From Tannerellaceae bacterium (GTDB lineage: Bacteria > Bacteroidota > Bacteroidia > Bacteroidales > Tannerellaceae), in assembly GCA_031288615.1 (NCBI GenBank), contig JAITRC010000001.1, forward strand, positions 1 through 28,376: a stretch of DNA of 28,376 nucleotides, read 5' to 3'. The position numbers and the translations under genes were made by a program. Positions 21,907 to 28,376 of this stretch are shown one piece after another; the stretch's first letter is position 1; the number at the start of each line of letters is the position of its first letter. A model generated the notes under the pieces. The model saw only the letters and a program-made list of their open reading frames with translations, was not told where the DNA came from and did not search any database.

Positions 21907-24054
21907 ATGGCTACACTTGAGAAGATAAGAAGTAAGGCGGGTTTGCTGGTAGGCGTCGTCGGGTTGGCGTTGTTCGCGTTTATCATTGGAGACTTTCTAA
22001 ATTCAGGGTCCTCGTTCCTGAGGCAGTCGCAGGAGAAAATTGCGGAGGTGGACGGGACGTCGCTGACGATACAGGATTACCAGAAACGCATCGACGAAAT
22101 GGTAGAGATGTACAAGTTGCAGTCGGGCAACACGTCGCTACCGGAGGATATCATGACGCAAATACGTGAATCGGTCTACGAGACGATGGTGCGCGAGACC
22201 GTATTGGGTGAACAGTTGGACGAACTGGGTATACAAGTGACGCCGGAGGAATTGTTCGACATGGTGCAGGGGGACAATATGTCTCCGATCATCCTCCAGA
22301 TGCCTATGTTTCAGGATGCGGAAGGGCGGTTCAACAAGGCCTCCCTACTGCAAATGCTGAAGGCGATAGATGAAGATTACATTGCAGGCGTACCGGCTGA
22401 CCAGCAAGCGCAATTGCTGTCGCTACGCCGTTTCTGGCTTTTCTGGGAAAAGACGATCAAGCAACAACGCTTGGAAGAGAAATATACGAGCCTCATTTCC
22501 AAAGGTATAGTGGCCAATAAATTGGAAGGGCGCTATCAACTTGACGCTACTGCTACTACGGCAGATATTCTTTTCACGACGCAACCGTTTTCTACTATTC
22601 CAGATTCGATTATAAAAGTTAAGGAAGGTGAAATAGAAGAACTATACGAACAACGTAAAGAGAGGTATTGTCAGCATAAAGCGCAGGTGGTAGATTACAT
22701 TGCGGTGGATATTGTACCCAGTGCGGACGATTATGAGGAAGTACGGAGTGAAATTGAAAGTTTGCGTGAAGAGTTTACGGCTTCGGAAGACGTGGCGGAC
22801 TTGGTGAGTGAACATTCGGATGTACCCTTTGAGGATGTGTTCGCGGCTATGGAAACTTTTGATGAATCTATAAAATCGTTTCTGGCTACGGCGGAAAAAG
22901 GGCACGTTGGAGAGTTGTTGTTCGAGAACGATGCCTATAGGCTATTCAAACTCGTTGGGAGTAAGGTGGGGCCGGACTCCGTGAAGGTGAGTCACATCAT
23001 GGTGAGCGGACAGACAGAAAGTGAAGTGACGGTGAGAGTGGACAGTATTTTGAATGAACTGCGTAAAGGTGCTGATTTCGGACACATGGCCGCCGATATT
23101 TCAGTAGACAAGCAGTCGGCTGAAAAAGAAGGTGATTTGGGCTGGTTTACAGAGGCAGGTGCTGTACGTGGTCTGAGCACTGAATTTAAGGATACCATCT
23201 TTGCCGCAGGCTTGAACGAAGTGAAGACGGTTAAATCCATCTACGGTACGCACTTGGTAAAGGTGACGGAGAAGACGGCTAATGTTATTAAATATAAAGT
23301 GGCGGACATCACGGTCTCTGTATCGCCAAGCTCCGAAACCTACAGCAATATCTACAATGCACTGAATCAGTATATTGCAAACAATAATAATGTAGAGAAA
23401 TTCAAAGCCTCTGCACAGGATGCAGGGTATCGGCTACGGACAGAGGTACAGGTATCGGTGTCTGACCAGACGATAGACGCACTTAAAAATACCCGTCAGG
23501 TGGTGCGCTGGGTTTTTGAACACGGTAAGGGGGATGTCTCTGAGATTTTTGAATGTGACAACAAGTTTGTGGTAGCTGTGGTGGAGGGTTCTCTGTCTGA
23601 AGGTTACCGCCCGCTTGACGAAGAACTGTCTGCAACGCTGAAACAGGAGTTGGTTACGCAGAAAAAAGGCGAGCTGATTGTTAAAGAGCTGAAAGAGAAG
23701 GGTTTAAAGACGCTTGCCGAGTATGCGGAGGTGATGAATCACGGGCGAATTGACTCGGTAAAGTTCGTCGGATTTAATACCTCACGTATTATGGGTATGG
23801 GGGTGGTGCCGAAACTAAACGCCTACATCTCGCTGGCTGAAGAAGGACAAGTAAGCCCTCCCGTGGCGGGTAGTGACGGGGTGCATGTTTTTGAAGTGAT
23901 ACAGAAGCATGTACAGCCGCGTGACGGCGACCACGATGACATCCGGCAAGCGGAAATTATGACAGCTTCCAACGGCTATCGCTATCAGTACCAACTGGTG
24001 CAGTCGCTTCTTGATAAGGCGAAAGTGGAAGACTTGCGTATACGTTTCTATTAA
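21907..24054 (+). CDS. PpiD-like periplasmic peptidyl-prolyl isomerase / foldase
   Basis: A 715-residue inner-membrane-anchored chaperone. One N-terminal transmembrane helix (about 13-30, LLVGVVGLALFAFIIGDFLN) is followed by a SurA_N-like chaperone region (about 40-180, VDGTSLTIQDYQKRIDEM). A parvulin domain lies at about 355-455 (VKVSHIMVSGQTESEV, ADFGHMAADISVDKQSAEKE, GDLGWFTEAG, YGTHLVKVTEK). A second, less clear parvulin-like or C-terminal segment follows. Such proteins help newly exported envelope proteins to fold at the Sec exit. An ACAGGA ribosome site precedes the ATG. It is 24 bases ahead of pyrF and likely shares its transcript. Confidence 0.9.
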   Translation: MATLEKIRSKAGLLVGVVGLALFAFIIGDFLNSGSSFLRQSQEKIAEVDGTSLTIQDYQKRIDEMVEMYKLQSGNTSLPEDIMTQIRESVYETMVRETVLGEQLDELGIQVTPEELFDMVQGDNMSPIILQMPMFQDAEGRFNKASLLQMLKAIDEDYIAGVPADQQAQLLSLRRFWLFWEKTIKQQRLEEKYTSLISKGIVANKLEGRYQLDATATTADILFTTQPFSTIPDSIIKVKEGEIEELYEQRKERYCQHKAQVVDYIAVDIVPSADDYEEVRSEIESLREEFTASEDVADLVSEHSDVPFEDVFAAMETFDESIKSFLATAEKGHVGELLFENDAYRLFKLVGSKVGPDSVKVSHIMVSGQTESEVTVRVDSILNELRKGADFGHMAADISVDKQSAEKEGDLGWFTEAGAVRGLSTEFKDTIFAAGLNEVKTVKSIYGTHLVKVTEKTANVIKYKVADITVSVSPSSETYSNIYNALNQYIANNNNVEKFKASAQDAGYRLRTEVQVSVSDQTIDALKNTRQVVRWVFEHGKGDVSEIFECDNKFVVAVVEGSLSEGYRPLDEELSATLKQELVTQKKGELIVKELKEKGLKTLAEYAEVMNHGRIDSVKFVGFNTSRIMGMGVVPKLNAYISLAEEGQVSPPVAGSDGVHVFEVIQKHVQPRDGDHDDIRQAEIMTASNGYRYQYQLVQSLLDKAKVEDLRIRFY

Positions 24055-24078
24055 CGGATTACCTCCCACAACTGCCTT

Positions 24079-24912
24079 GTGGACAGACGACAGCTTTTCG
24101 ACCAGATACGCGCCAAGCGTTCATTCCTCTGTGTGGGGTTAGATACCGATATAGCGAAAATTCCTGCCGGCCTTTTCGAGGGTGAAGATTCTCCTGTATT
24201 TGCCTTCAATAAGGCTATCGTGGATGCTACGGCCGACCTCTGTGTGGCGTACAAGCCTAACATGGCGTTTTACGAAAACAGGGGAAAAGAGGGGATTGCA
24301 GACTTTGAGAAGACTGTTGCCTATATCCGTACCCATTATCCAGAGCAGTTCATTATTGCGGATGCCAAGCGGGGAGACATTGGGAATACGTCGGCAATGT
24401 ATGCGAAGTATTTCTTTGGAAGCGTCAAGGTAGATGCTGTGACGGTGGCTCCTTATATGGGTGAGGATAGTGTATCGCCTTTTTTAGGGTATCCGGGGTG
24501 CTGGACAGTTGTACTTGCATTGACTTCCAACAAAGGAGCAGAAGATTTCCAACTGACAACGGATACCGTAGGGGAACGGCTGTTTGAAAAAGTGTTGCGT
24601 CGTTCGCAGCGATGGGCGACAGCTGATGAGATGATGTATGTGGTGGGTGCTACGCAAGGTCGTTTGCTGGCTGATGTGCGCCGATTGGCGCCGGATCATT
24701 TTTTCCTTGTTCCCGGTATCGGTGCACAAGGAGGGAGCTTGGAGGAAGTAGCCCGTTACGGGATGAATGAATGGTGTGGCTTGCTTGTCAATTCTTCCCG
24801 TGCAATTCTCTACGCCGGTAATACGGCAGGTTTTCCTACTGCCGTCCGGCAGGCTGCTTTCAAGGTGCAGCAAGAAATGGCTGCTTGCCTAACGGCTAAA
24901 AACCTGCTCTGA
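24079..24912 (+). CDS. pyrF: Orotidine 5'-phosphate decarboxylase
   Basis: Last step of UMP synthesis: decarboxylates OMP, the product of PyrE. The 277 residues match the longer bacterial/mycobacterial type. [16 protein letters not shown] is the N-terminal family signature and [15 protein letters not shown] (91-105) holds the catalytic Asp95-Lys97...Asp100 array. The phosphate-binding end is VPGIGAQGG, followed by [12 protein letters not shown]. The start is GTG at 24079: no ATG is available in frame upstream, and the [20 protein letters not shown] start aligns well with the family. It follows ppiD by 24 bases without an obvious promoter. No terminator is seen before pfp, which has its own promoter. 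Confidence 0.94.
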   Translation: MDRRQLFDQIRAKRSFLCVGLDTDIAKIPAGLFEGEDSPVFAFNKAIVDATADLCVAYKPNMAFYENRGKEGIADFEKTVAYIRTHYPEQFIIADAKRGDIGNTSAMYAKYFFGSVKVDAVTVAPYMGEDSVSPFLGYPGCWTVVLALTSNKGAEDFQLTTDTVGERLFEKVLRRSQRWATADEMMYVVGATQGRLLADVRRLAPDHFFLVPGIGAQGGSLEEVARYGMNEWCGLLVNSSRAILYAGNTAGFPTAVRQAAFKVQQEMAACLTAKNLL

Positions 24913-24945
24913 TTTTTGAGCCTTAATGAATATCCGTAAAAGGTT

Positions 24946-24953
24946 TACCTTTG
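24946..24953 (+). promoter_or_regulatory. pfp -7 element (TACCTTTG)
   Basis: An exact TAnnTTTG match 44 bases before the start at 24997. Confidence 0.65.
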
Positions 24954-24996
24954 GGGACGTTTCTAAAAGTGCAAACAGATTAAATTCAACAGAAAA

Positions 24997-26643
24997 ATGA
25001 TGGCAAAAAGTGCATTACAGGTTGCAAGGGCGGCCTACAACCCTAAAGTGCCTGCGGCACTGAAAGGGGCGGTGAAGGCAGTAGACGGTGCGGCTACCCA
25101 CTCGGTAGCAGACAGGGAAGATATCAAGAAGCTGTTCCCCAATACATACGGAATGCCGATAGTGACCTTCCAAGCAGCCGACAAACCCGTAGCGGGCGCG
25201 GCTATTAAGGTGGGTGTCATCCTTTCGGGGGGACAGGCGCCAGGAGGACATAATGTGATCGCGGGTCTGTTTGACGGGATCAAGGCTATCCATGCCGATT
25301 CAAAGCTGTACGGTTTTCTGATGGGGCCGGGAGGGCTGGTAGACCACAAGTACAAGGAGTTGACGGTAGACATCATTGATGAGTACCGCAACACGGGTGG
25401 ATTTGATATGATCGGCTCCGGTCGGACGAAGTTGGAACAGAAAGAACAGTTCGACAAAGGTTTGGAGATCATCAAAAAGCTGGGTATACAGGCTTTAGTG
25501 ATTATCGGTGGAGATGACTCGAATACGAATGCCTGCGTCCTGGCCGAATACTACAAGGCGTCGGGTGCGGGAGTACAGGTGATCGGTTGCCCGAAAACAA
25601 TAGACGGTGACTTGAAGAACGAGCAGATTGAAACGTCTTTTGGTTTCGATACCGCTTGCAAGGTGTATGCTGAAATGATCGGAAACATTGAACGGGACTG
25701 TAATTCGGCACGTAAATATTGGCACTTTATCAAGCTGATGGGGCGTTCAGCCTCCCACATAGCCTTGGAGTGCGCCTTGCAGACGCATCCCAATATATGT
25801 ATCATCTCCGAAGAAGTAGAGGCAAAGAACCTGACGTTGGATGCGATTGTGACGAATATCGCCGAAATCGTCGCTGAGCGTGCCAAGGTGAGCGATAACT
25901 TCGGTACGGTACTTATTCCTGAAGGACTGATTGAGTTTGTTCCGGCTTTCAAACGCCTTATTGCTGAGCTAAATGACTACCTCGCCCATCACGACGCTGA
26001 GTTTAAAACTATTACCCGCGATGAACAGCGCGGCTATATCATTGGCAAACTTTCCGCTGCCAATGCGGAGCTATATGCCAGTTTACCGGAGGGTGTTGCT
26101 CGTCAGCTGACATTGGATCGTGACCCTCATGGTAATGTACAGGTATCGCTTATCGAGACGGAGAAACTACTTTCCGAAATGGTTGCCCGTAAATTAGAGG
26201 TGTGGAAAAAGGAGGGTAAGTATAAGGGAAAGTTCGCCGCGCAGCATCACTTCTTTGGGTACGAGGGACGTTGTGCCGCACCGTCTAACTATGACGCCGA
26301 CTACTGTTACTCTTTGGGTTACACGGCTTCGTGCCTTATTGCTTCCGGCAAAACGGGCTATATGTCATCAGTGCGCAATACGACTGCTCCGGCGGCGCAA
26401 TGGATAGCAGGCGGCATCCCTGTCACAATGATGATGAATATGGAACGTCGCCATGGAGAAATGAAACCGGTTATCCGTAAGGCGCTCGTTGAGCTGGACG
26501 GTAAACCGTTCAAGATTTTCGCCGCCCAACGTGACTTGTGGGCATTGACGACAAATTACATATATCCCGGCCCTATCCAATATTTTGGCCCCACTGAGGT
26601 CTGTGATCAATCCACACAGACACTCAAACTGGAGAAAGAATAA
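24997..26643 (+). CDS. pfp: Pyrophosphate-dependent 6-phosphofructokinase
   Basis: A 548-residue cytoplasmic enzyme that reversibly phosphorylates fructose 6-phosphate with PPi instead of ATP, typical of Bacteroidales glycolysis. The long PFP type is shown by its length and by [15 protein letters not shown] (73-87), the GGDDSNTNA phosphate-binding loop (171-179) with Asp in place of the ATP-type Gly, and the catalytic KTIDGD (200-205). [12 protein letters not shown] and [20 protein letters not shown] follow as expected. The start can be the first or second ATG of ATGATG (24997 or 25000). It has its own promoter at 24946 and a clear terminator at 26689, so it is probably monocistronic. Confidence 0.95.
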   Translation: MMAKSALQVARAAYNPKVPAALKGAVKAVDGAATHSVADREDIKKLFPNTYGMPIVTFQAADKPVAGAAIKVGVILSGGQAPGGHNVIAGLFDGIKAIHADSKLYGFLMGPGGLVDHKYKELTVDIIDEYRNTGGFDMIGSGRTKLEQKEQFDKGLEIIKKLGIQALVIIGGDDSNTNACVLAEYYKASGAGVQVIGCPKTIDGDLKNEQIETSFGFDTACKVYAEMIGNIERDCNSARKYWHFIKLMGRSASHIALECALQTHPNICIISEEVEAKNLTLDAIVTNIAEIVAERAKVSDNFGTVLIPEGLIEFVPAFKRLIAELNDYLAHHDAEFKTITRDEQRGYIIGKLSAANAELYASLPEGVARQLTLDRDPHGNVQVSLIETEKLLSEMVARKLEVWKKEGKYKGKFAAQHHFFGYEGRCAAPSNYDADYCYSLGYTASCLIASGKTGYMSSVRNTTAPAAQWIAGGIPVTMMMNMERRHGEMKPVIRKALVELDGKPFKIFAAQRDLWALTTNYIYPGPIQYFGPTEVCDQSTQTLKLEKE

Positions 26644-26648
26644 AGAGA

Positions 26649-26662
26649 GCGACTGCTGTCGC
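26649..26662 (+). other. Small hairpin after pfp
   Basis: GCGAC-TGCT-GTCGC begins five bases after the pfp stop codon. There is no T-run, so it is probably an mRNA 3'-end stabiliser or incidental. Confidence 0.3.
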
Positions 26663-26688
26663 CACTGGAACGGATTTTCTATCTCATG

Positions 26689-26718
26689 AACAGCCTCTTT
26701 TATAGGGGCTGTTTTTTT
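26689..26718 (+). terminator. Rho-independent terminator of pfp
   Basis: Stem AACAGCCTC/GGGGCTGTT (nine pairs, one G-T) with a seven-base loop, followed by T7 (712-718 of 26 kb). Confidence 0.85.
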
Positions 26719-26719
26719 A

Positions 26720-26729
26720 GGGGGGGGGG
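26720..26729 (+). repeat. G10 homopolymer between convergent terminators
   Basis: Ten G two bases after the T-run of the pfp terminator, and directly behind the terminator of the opposite tRNA unit. Confidence 0.9.
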
Positions 26730-26734
26730 TGATA

Positions 26735-26766
26735 AAAAGAGAGCCGCCTATTCGAAGGCGACTCTC
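26735..26766 (-). terminator. Rho-independent terminator of the tRNA-Tyr/tRNA-Gly unit
   Basis: On the minus strand AAGAGAGTCGCC pairs with GGCGGCTCTCTT (one mismatch) around a TTCGAATA loop, followed by a T-rich stretch (TTTTTATC). It lies a few bases after tRNA-Gly. Confidence 0.75.
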
Positions 26767-26771
26767 TTTAG

Positions 26772-26844
26772 AGCGGAAGACGGGACTCAAACCCGCGACC
26801 CTCAGCTTGGAAGGCTAATGCTCTATCAACTGAGCTACTTCCGC
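26772..26844 (-). tRNA. tRNA-Gly (anticodon TCC)
   Basis: A 73-nt cloverleaf. Acceptor stem GCGGAAG/CTTCCGC, D-arm GCTC...GAGC, anticodon stem TTAGC/GCTGA with loop CTTCCAA, T-stem GCGGG/CCCGT with a G-T pair, discriminator T. CCA not encoded. Downstream of tRNA-Tyr in one unit. Confidence 0.94.
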
Positions 26845-26855
26845 AAGAAAAGAAG

Positions 26856-26937
26856 TGGGCAGTGATGGATTCGAACCACCGAAGGCTACGCCAGCTGAGT
26901 TACAGTCAGCCCCATTTGGCCACTCTGGTAACTGCCC
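26856..26937 (-). tRNA. tRNA-Tyr (anticodon GTA)
   Basis: An 82-nt class II tRNA. Acceptor stem GGGCAGT/ACTGCCC, anticodon loop CTGTAAC in stem GCTGA/TCAGC, a long variable arm (TGGCGTAGCC), T-loop TTCGAAT, discriminator A. CCA not encoded. Eleven bases separate it from tRNA-Gly. Confidence 0.95.
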
Positions 26938-26950
26938 TGAAATGCGGGGA

Positions 26951-26979
26951 CAAATATAGGCTTTTTCTCATACGACAAA
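26951..26979 (-). promoter_or_regulatory. Promoter of the tRNA-Tyr/tRNA-Gly unit
   Basis: The complement gives TATATTTG (-7, 26951-26958) and TTTG (-33-like, 26976-26979) separated by 17 bases, close to the usual Bacteroidetes spacing. It lies just before tRNA-Tyr. Confidence 0.7.
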
Positions 26980-27028
26980 TCATTCCAGCTTTTCTTTTTT
27001 GCCCTCCCTAAATTGCGTACACCCCTTG

Positions 27029-28174
27029 TTAAGGAGATACCGTACCGGCAATGGTAGAAGTCTGATAAATGATGGGATTGAGGTGCGCACCGGCGCCAAG
27101 GAAAGCATCTATCATCCTCTTGGCGGCTACAAAAGAACTGATTTCGTTATTCAACACCTGCCGCTCCATAGTAGCTAAACCGGAAACAACGGCCGGATTG
27201 TGGTAAAACGCCTCGCGCAGGCTTTCATGGATACTTTCGTACATCCAATACTTAGCTTGTTCGTTGCGCTTATGGGAGAAGAATCCGTTGTCTTTCGTAA
27301 AGCAGGTGTAGGCATTCACCATATTCCATATCTCTTGGATACCCAGCTTGTAATGGGCGGAATAGGTAAGCACTTGCGGCACCCAACCCGATTCGGCAGG
27401 CGGAAAGAGGTGGAGCGCGTTGCGGAAATGCGAGGCGGCAATACGTGCCTTTTCGATATTATCACCGTCAGCTTTGTTGATGACGATACCATCGGCCATT
27501 TCCATAATACCCCGTTTGATACCTTGCAGCTCGTCACCCGTACCGGACAGCTGGATGAGGAGGAAAAAGTCGACCATTGAATGTACGGCGGTTTCACTTT
27601 GCCCTACACCCACGGTCTCTACAAAGACGGTATCGAAACCGGCGGCTTCGCAAAGGACGATCGTTTCCCTAGTCTTGCGCGCAACCCCGCCCAACGATCC
27701 CGCCGAAGGGGAGGGGCGTATAAACACAGCGCGCTGCCGGGCTAATTCTTCCATCCGAGTCTTGTCCCCCAGAATACTTCCTTTTGTCCGTTCACTACTG
27801 GGGTCTATAGCCAATACGGCTAATTTATGCCCCTGCTCCAGAAGGTGCATCCCGAAGACGTCAATTGATGTACTTTTCCCTGCCCCGGGTACACCGGTGA
27901 TACCGATCCTTACCGAATTACCTGTATAAGGTAAACATTTTTCGATGATCTCCTGTGCCAGGATATGATGCTCGTGCAAAGCGCTCTCTACTAGGGTGAC
28001 AGCCTGACTAAGTATAGTGATATTCCCTTTCAGGATACCTTCCACATACTCTGTCGGTGTATAGTTACGTCGATGCACACGCTCTCTGAGGTAGGGATTG
28101 ACTTCTGGGACACCACTCACTCCCACACTCACTTTCAACCCCTTATACGCCTCTTCGTTCTCTATATGTTCCAT
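27029..28174 (-). CDS. meaB: Methylmalonyl-CoA mutase-associated GTPase MeaB
   Basis: A 381-residue G3E-family P-loop GTPase that loads and protects the adenosylcobalamin cofactor of methylmalonyl-CoA mutase, on the succinate-to-propionate route common in Bacteroidales. Walker A is GVPGAGKST (94-102). AIDPSSERTKGSILGDKTRM (123-142) and the FVETVGVGQSE switch region (184-194) are family signatures, and NKAD (233-236) gives guanine specificity. The end HLNPIIYQTSTIAGTVSP extends slightly beyond the usual terminus. The mutase subunit genes are not in the window. A TACGTTTG promoter box lies at 28202-28209 and the ATG at 28174 follows an A/G-rich leader. The earlier literature name ArgK refers to the same family. 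Confidence 0.95.
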   Translation of the reverse strand: MEHIENEEAYKGLKVSVGVSGVPEVNPYLRERVHRRNYTPTEYVEGILKGNITILSQAVTLVESALHEHHILAQEIIEKCLPYTGNSVRIGITGVPGAGKSTSIDVFGMHLLEQGHKLAVLAIDPSSERTKGSILGDKTRMEELARQRAVFIRPSPSAGSLGGVARKTRETIVLCEAAGFDTVFVETVGVGQSETAVHSMVDFFLLIQLSGTGDELQGIKRGIMEMADGIVINKADGDNIEKARIAASHFRNALHLFPPAESGWVPQVLTYSAHYKLGIQEIWNMVNAYTCFTKDNGFFSHKRNEQAKYWMYESIHESLREAFYHNPAVVSGLATMERQVLNNEISSFVAAKRMIDAFLGAGAHLNPIIYQTSTIAGTVSP

Positions 28175-28201
28175 CTCATCTTCATCCTCAACTCTCCGTT
28201 A

Positions 28202-28209
28202 CAAACGTA
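28202..28209 (-). promoter_or_regulatory. meaB -7 element (TACGTTTG)
   Basis: The complement of 28202-28209 is TACGTTTG, an exact TAnnTTTG match 27 bases before the meaB ATG. Confidence 0.6.
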
Positions 28210-28254
28210 CAGACAATTTTATGTCTACACACTCGCAAAAGTCATCAAACAAGT

Positions 28255-28284
28255 TGTTCTATTCAAATTATATTCTTTCCTTTG
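28255..28284 (+). promoter_or_regulatory. Promoter of tRNA-Cys
   Basis: TTG (28255-28257) and TTCCTTTG (28277-28284), separated by 19 bases. The -7 differs from TAnnTTTG only at the second base, and the spacing is the usual one for the phylum. Confidence 0.5.
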
Positions 28285-28302
28285 CGGCCGCAGGTTTGAA
28301 AG

Positions 28303-28373
28303 GGTTCCTTGGCCGAGTGGTTAGGTGCCGGTCTGCAAAACCGTTTACGGCGGTTCGATTCCGCCAGGAACCT
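28303..28373 (+). tRNA. tRNA-Cys (anticodon GCA)
   Basis: A 71-nt cloverleaf. Acceptor stem GGTTCCT/AGGAACC, anticodon loop CTGCAAA, T-stem GGCGG/CCGCC with loop TTCGATT, and discriminator T, the identity base of tRNA-Cys. CCA not encoded. It ends three bases before the window edge. Confidence 0.95.
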
Positions 28374-28376
28374 CTC

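Noticed and set aside
25035..25475. Minus-strand frames antisense to pfp
   Set aside because: pfp is unambiguous, and the antisense translations show no family pattern.
1..28376. CRISPR array, insertion sequence, integrase, rRNA or replication origin
   Set aside because: No spaced direct repeats, transposase or integrase motifs, rRNA sequence or origin features were seen.

Overview
This window looks like chromosomal DNA of an anaerobic member of the order Bacteroidales, possibly Tannerellaceae or Porphyromonadaceae; the family-level guess is inference. The signs are a SusC/SusD outer-membrane pair, lipoproteins with acidic residues after the lipid-anchored Cys, a MeaB GTPase of the methylmalonyl-CoA pathway, a long PPi-dependent phosphofructokinase, and repeated TAnnTTTG -7 promoter elements (for example at 1143, 18341, 21852 and 24946) instead of E. 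coli-type -10 boxes.

Layout. Bases 1-179 hold the end of a YoeB-type toxin gene with an apparent internal deletion. A promoter, ribosome site and orphan signal-peptide reading frame follow (181-373) and run into the 3' end of pyrE (minus strand, 279-911). Divergent from pyrE is a three-gene outer-membrane uptake operon: SusC-like receptor (1175-4411), SusD-like lipoprotein (4424-6010) and a DUF1735-like lipoprotein (6082-6594). Bases 6608-12129 form a minus-strand accessory block of more AT-rich DNA: dinD, a gene remnant, then (in transcription order) a secreted protein with an S74-like tail, a META-like lipoprotein, an S8 subtilisin-like protease and a tandem META-like lipoprotein. Next come an alpha-2-macroglobulin family protein (12230-16774) and an MFS transporter (16771-18120), overlapping by 4 bases.

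From 18168 on the window is mostly core genome. It has tRNA-Gln, tRNA-Met, a small glycan-assembly cluster (GtrA flippase-like, FAD oxidoreductase, GT-C glycosyltransferase), a PpiD-like foldase with pyrF, pfp, a tRNA-Tyr/tRNA-Gly unit, meaB and tRNA-Cys. No gene-free stretch exceeds 300 bases once RNA genes and remnants are counted.

The most unusual theme is a set of seven long G (or C) homopolymers of 9-12 bases. They sit inside or beside genes for surface or envelope proteins: in the susC coding region, upstream of susC, forming the whole spacer between the protease and a lipoprotein, and inside the glycosyltransferase, where the present length shifts the C-terminus out of its most convincing frame. 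Together with in-frame tandem repeats in two signal peptides, this suggests slipped-strand (contingency-locus) variation. A second theme is strong G excess on the + strand across the susCD operon and most of the alpha-2-macroglobulin gene, although these genes point in opposite directions.
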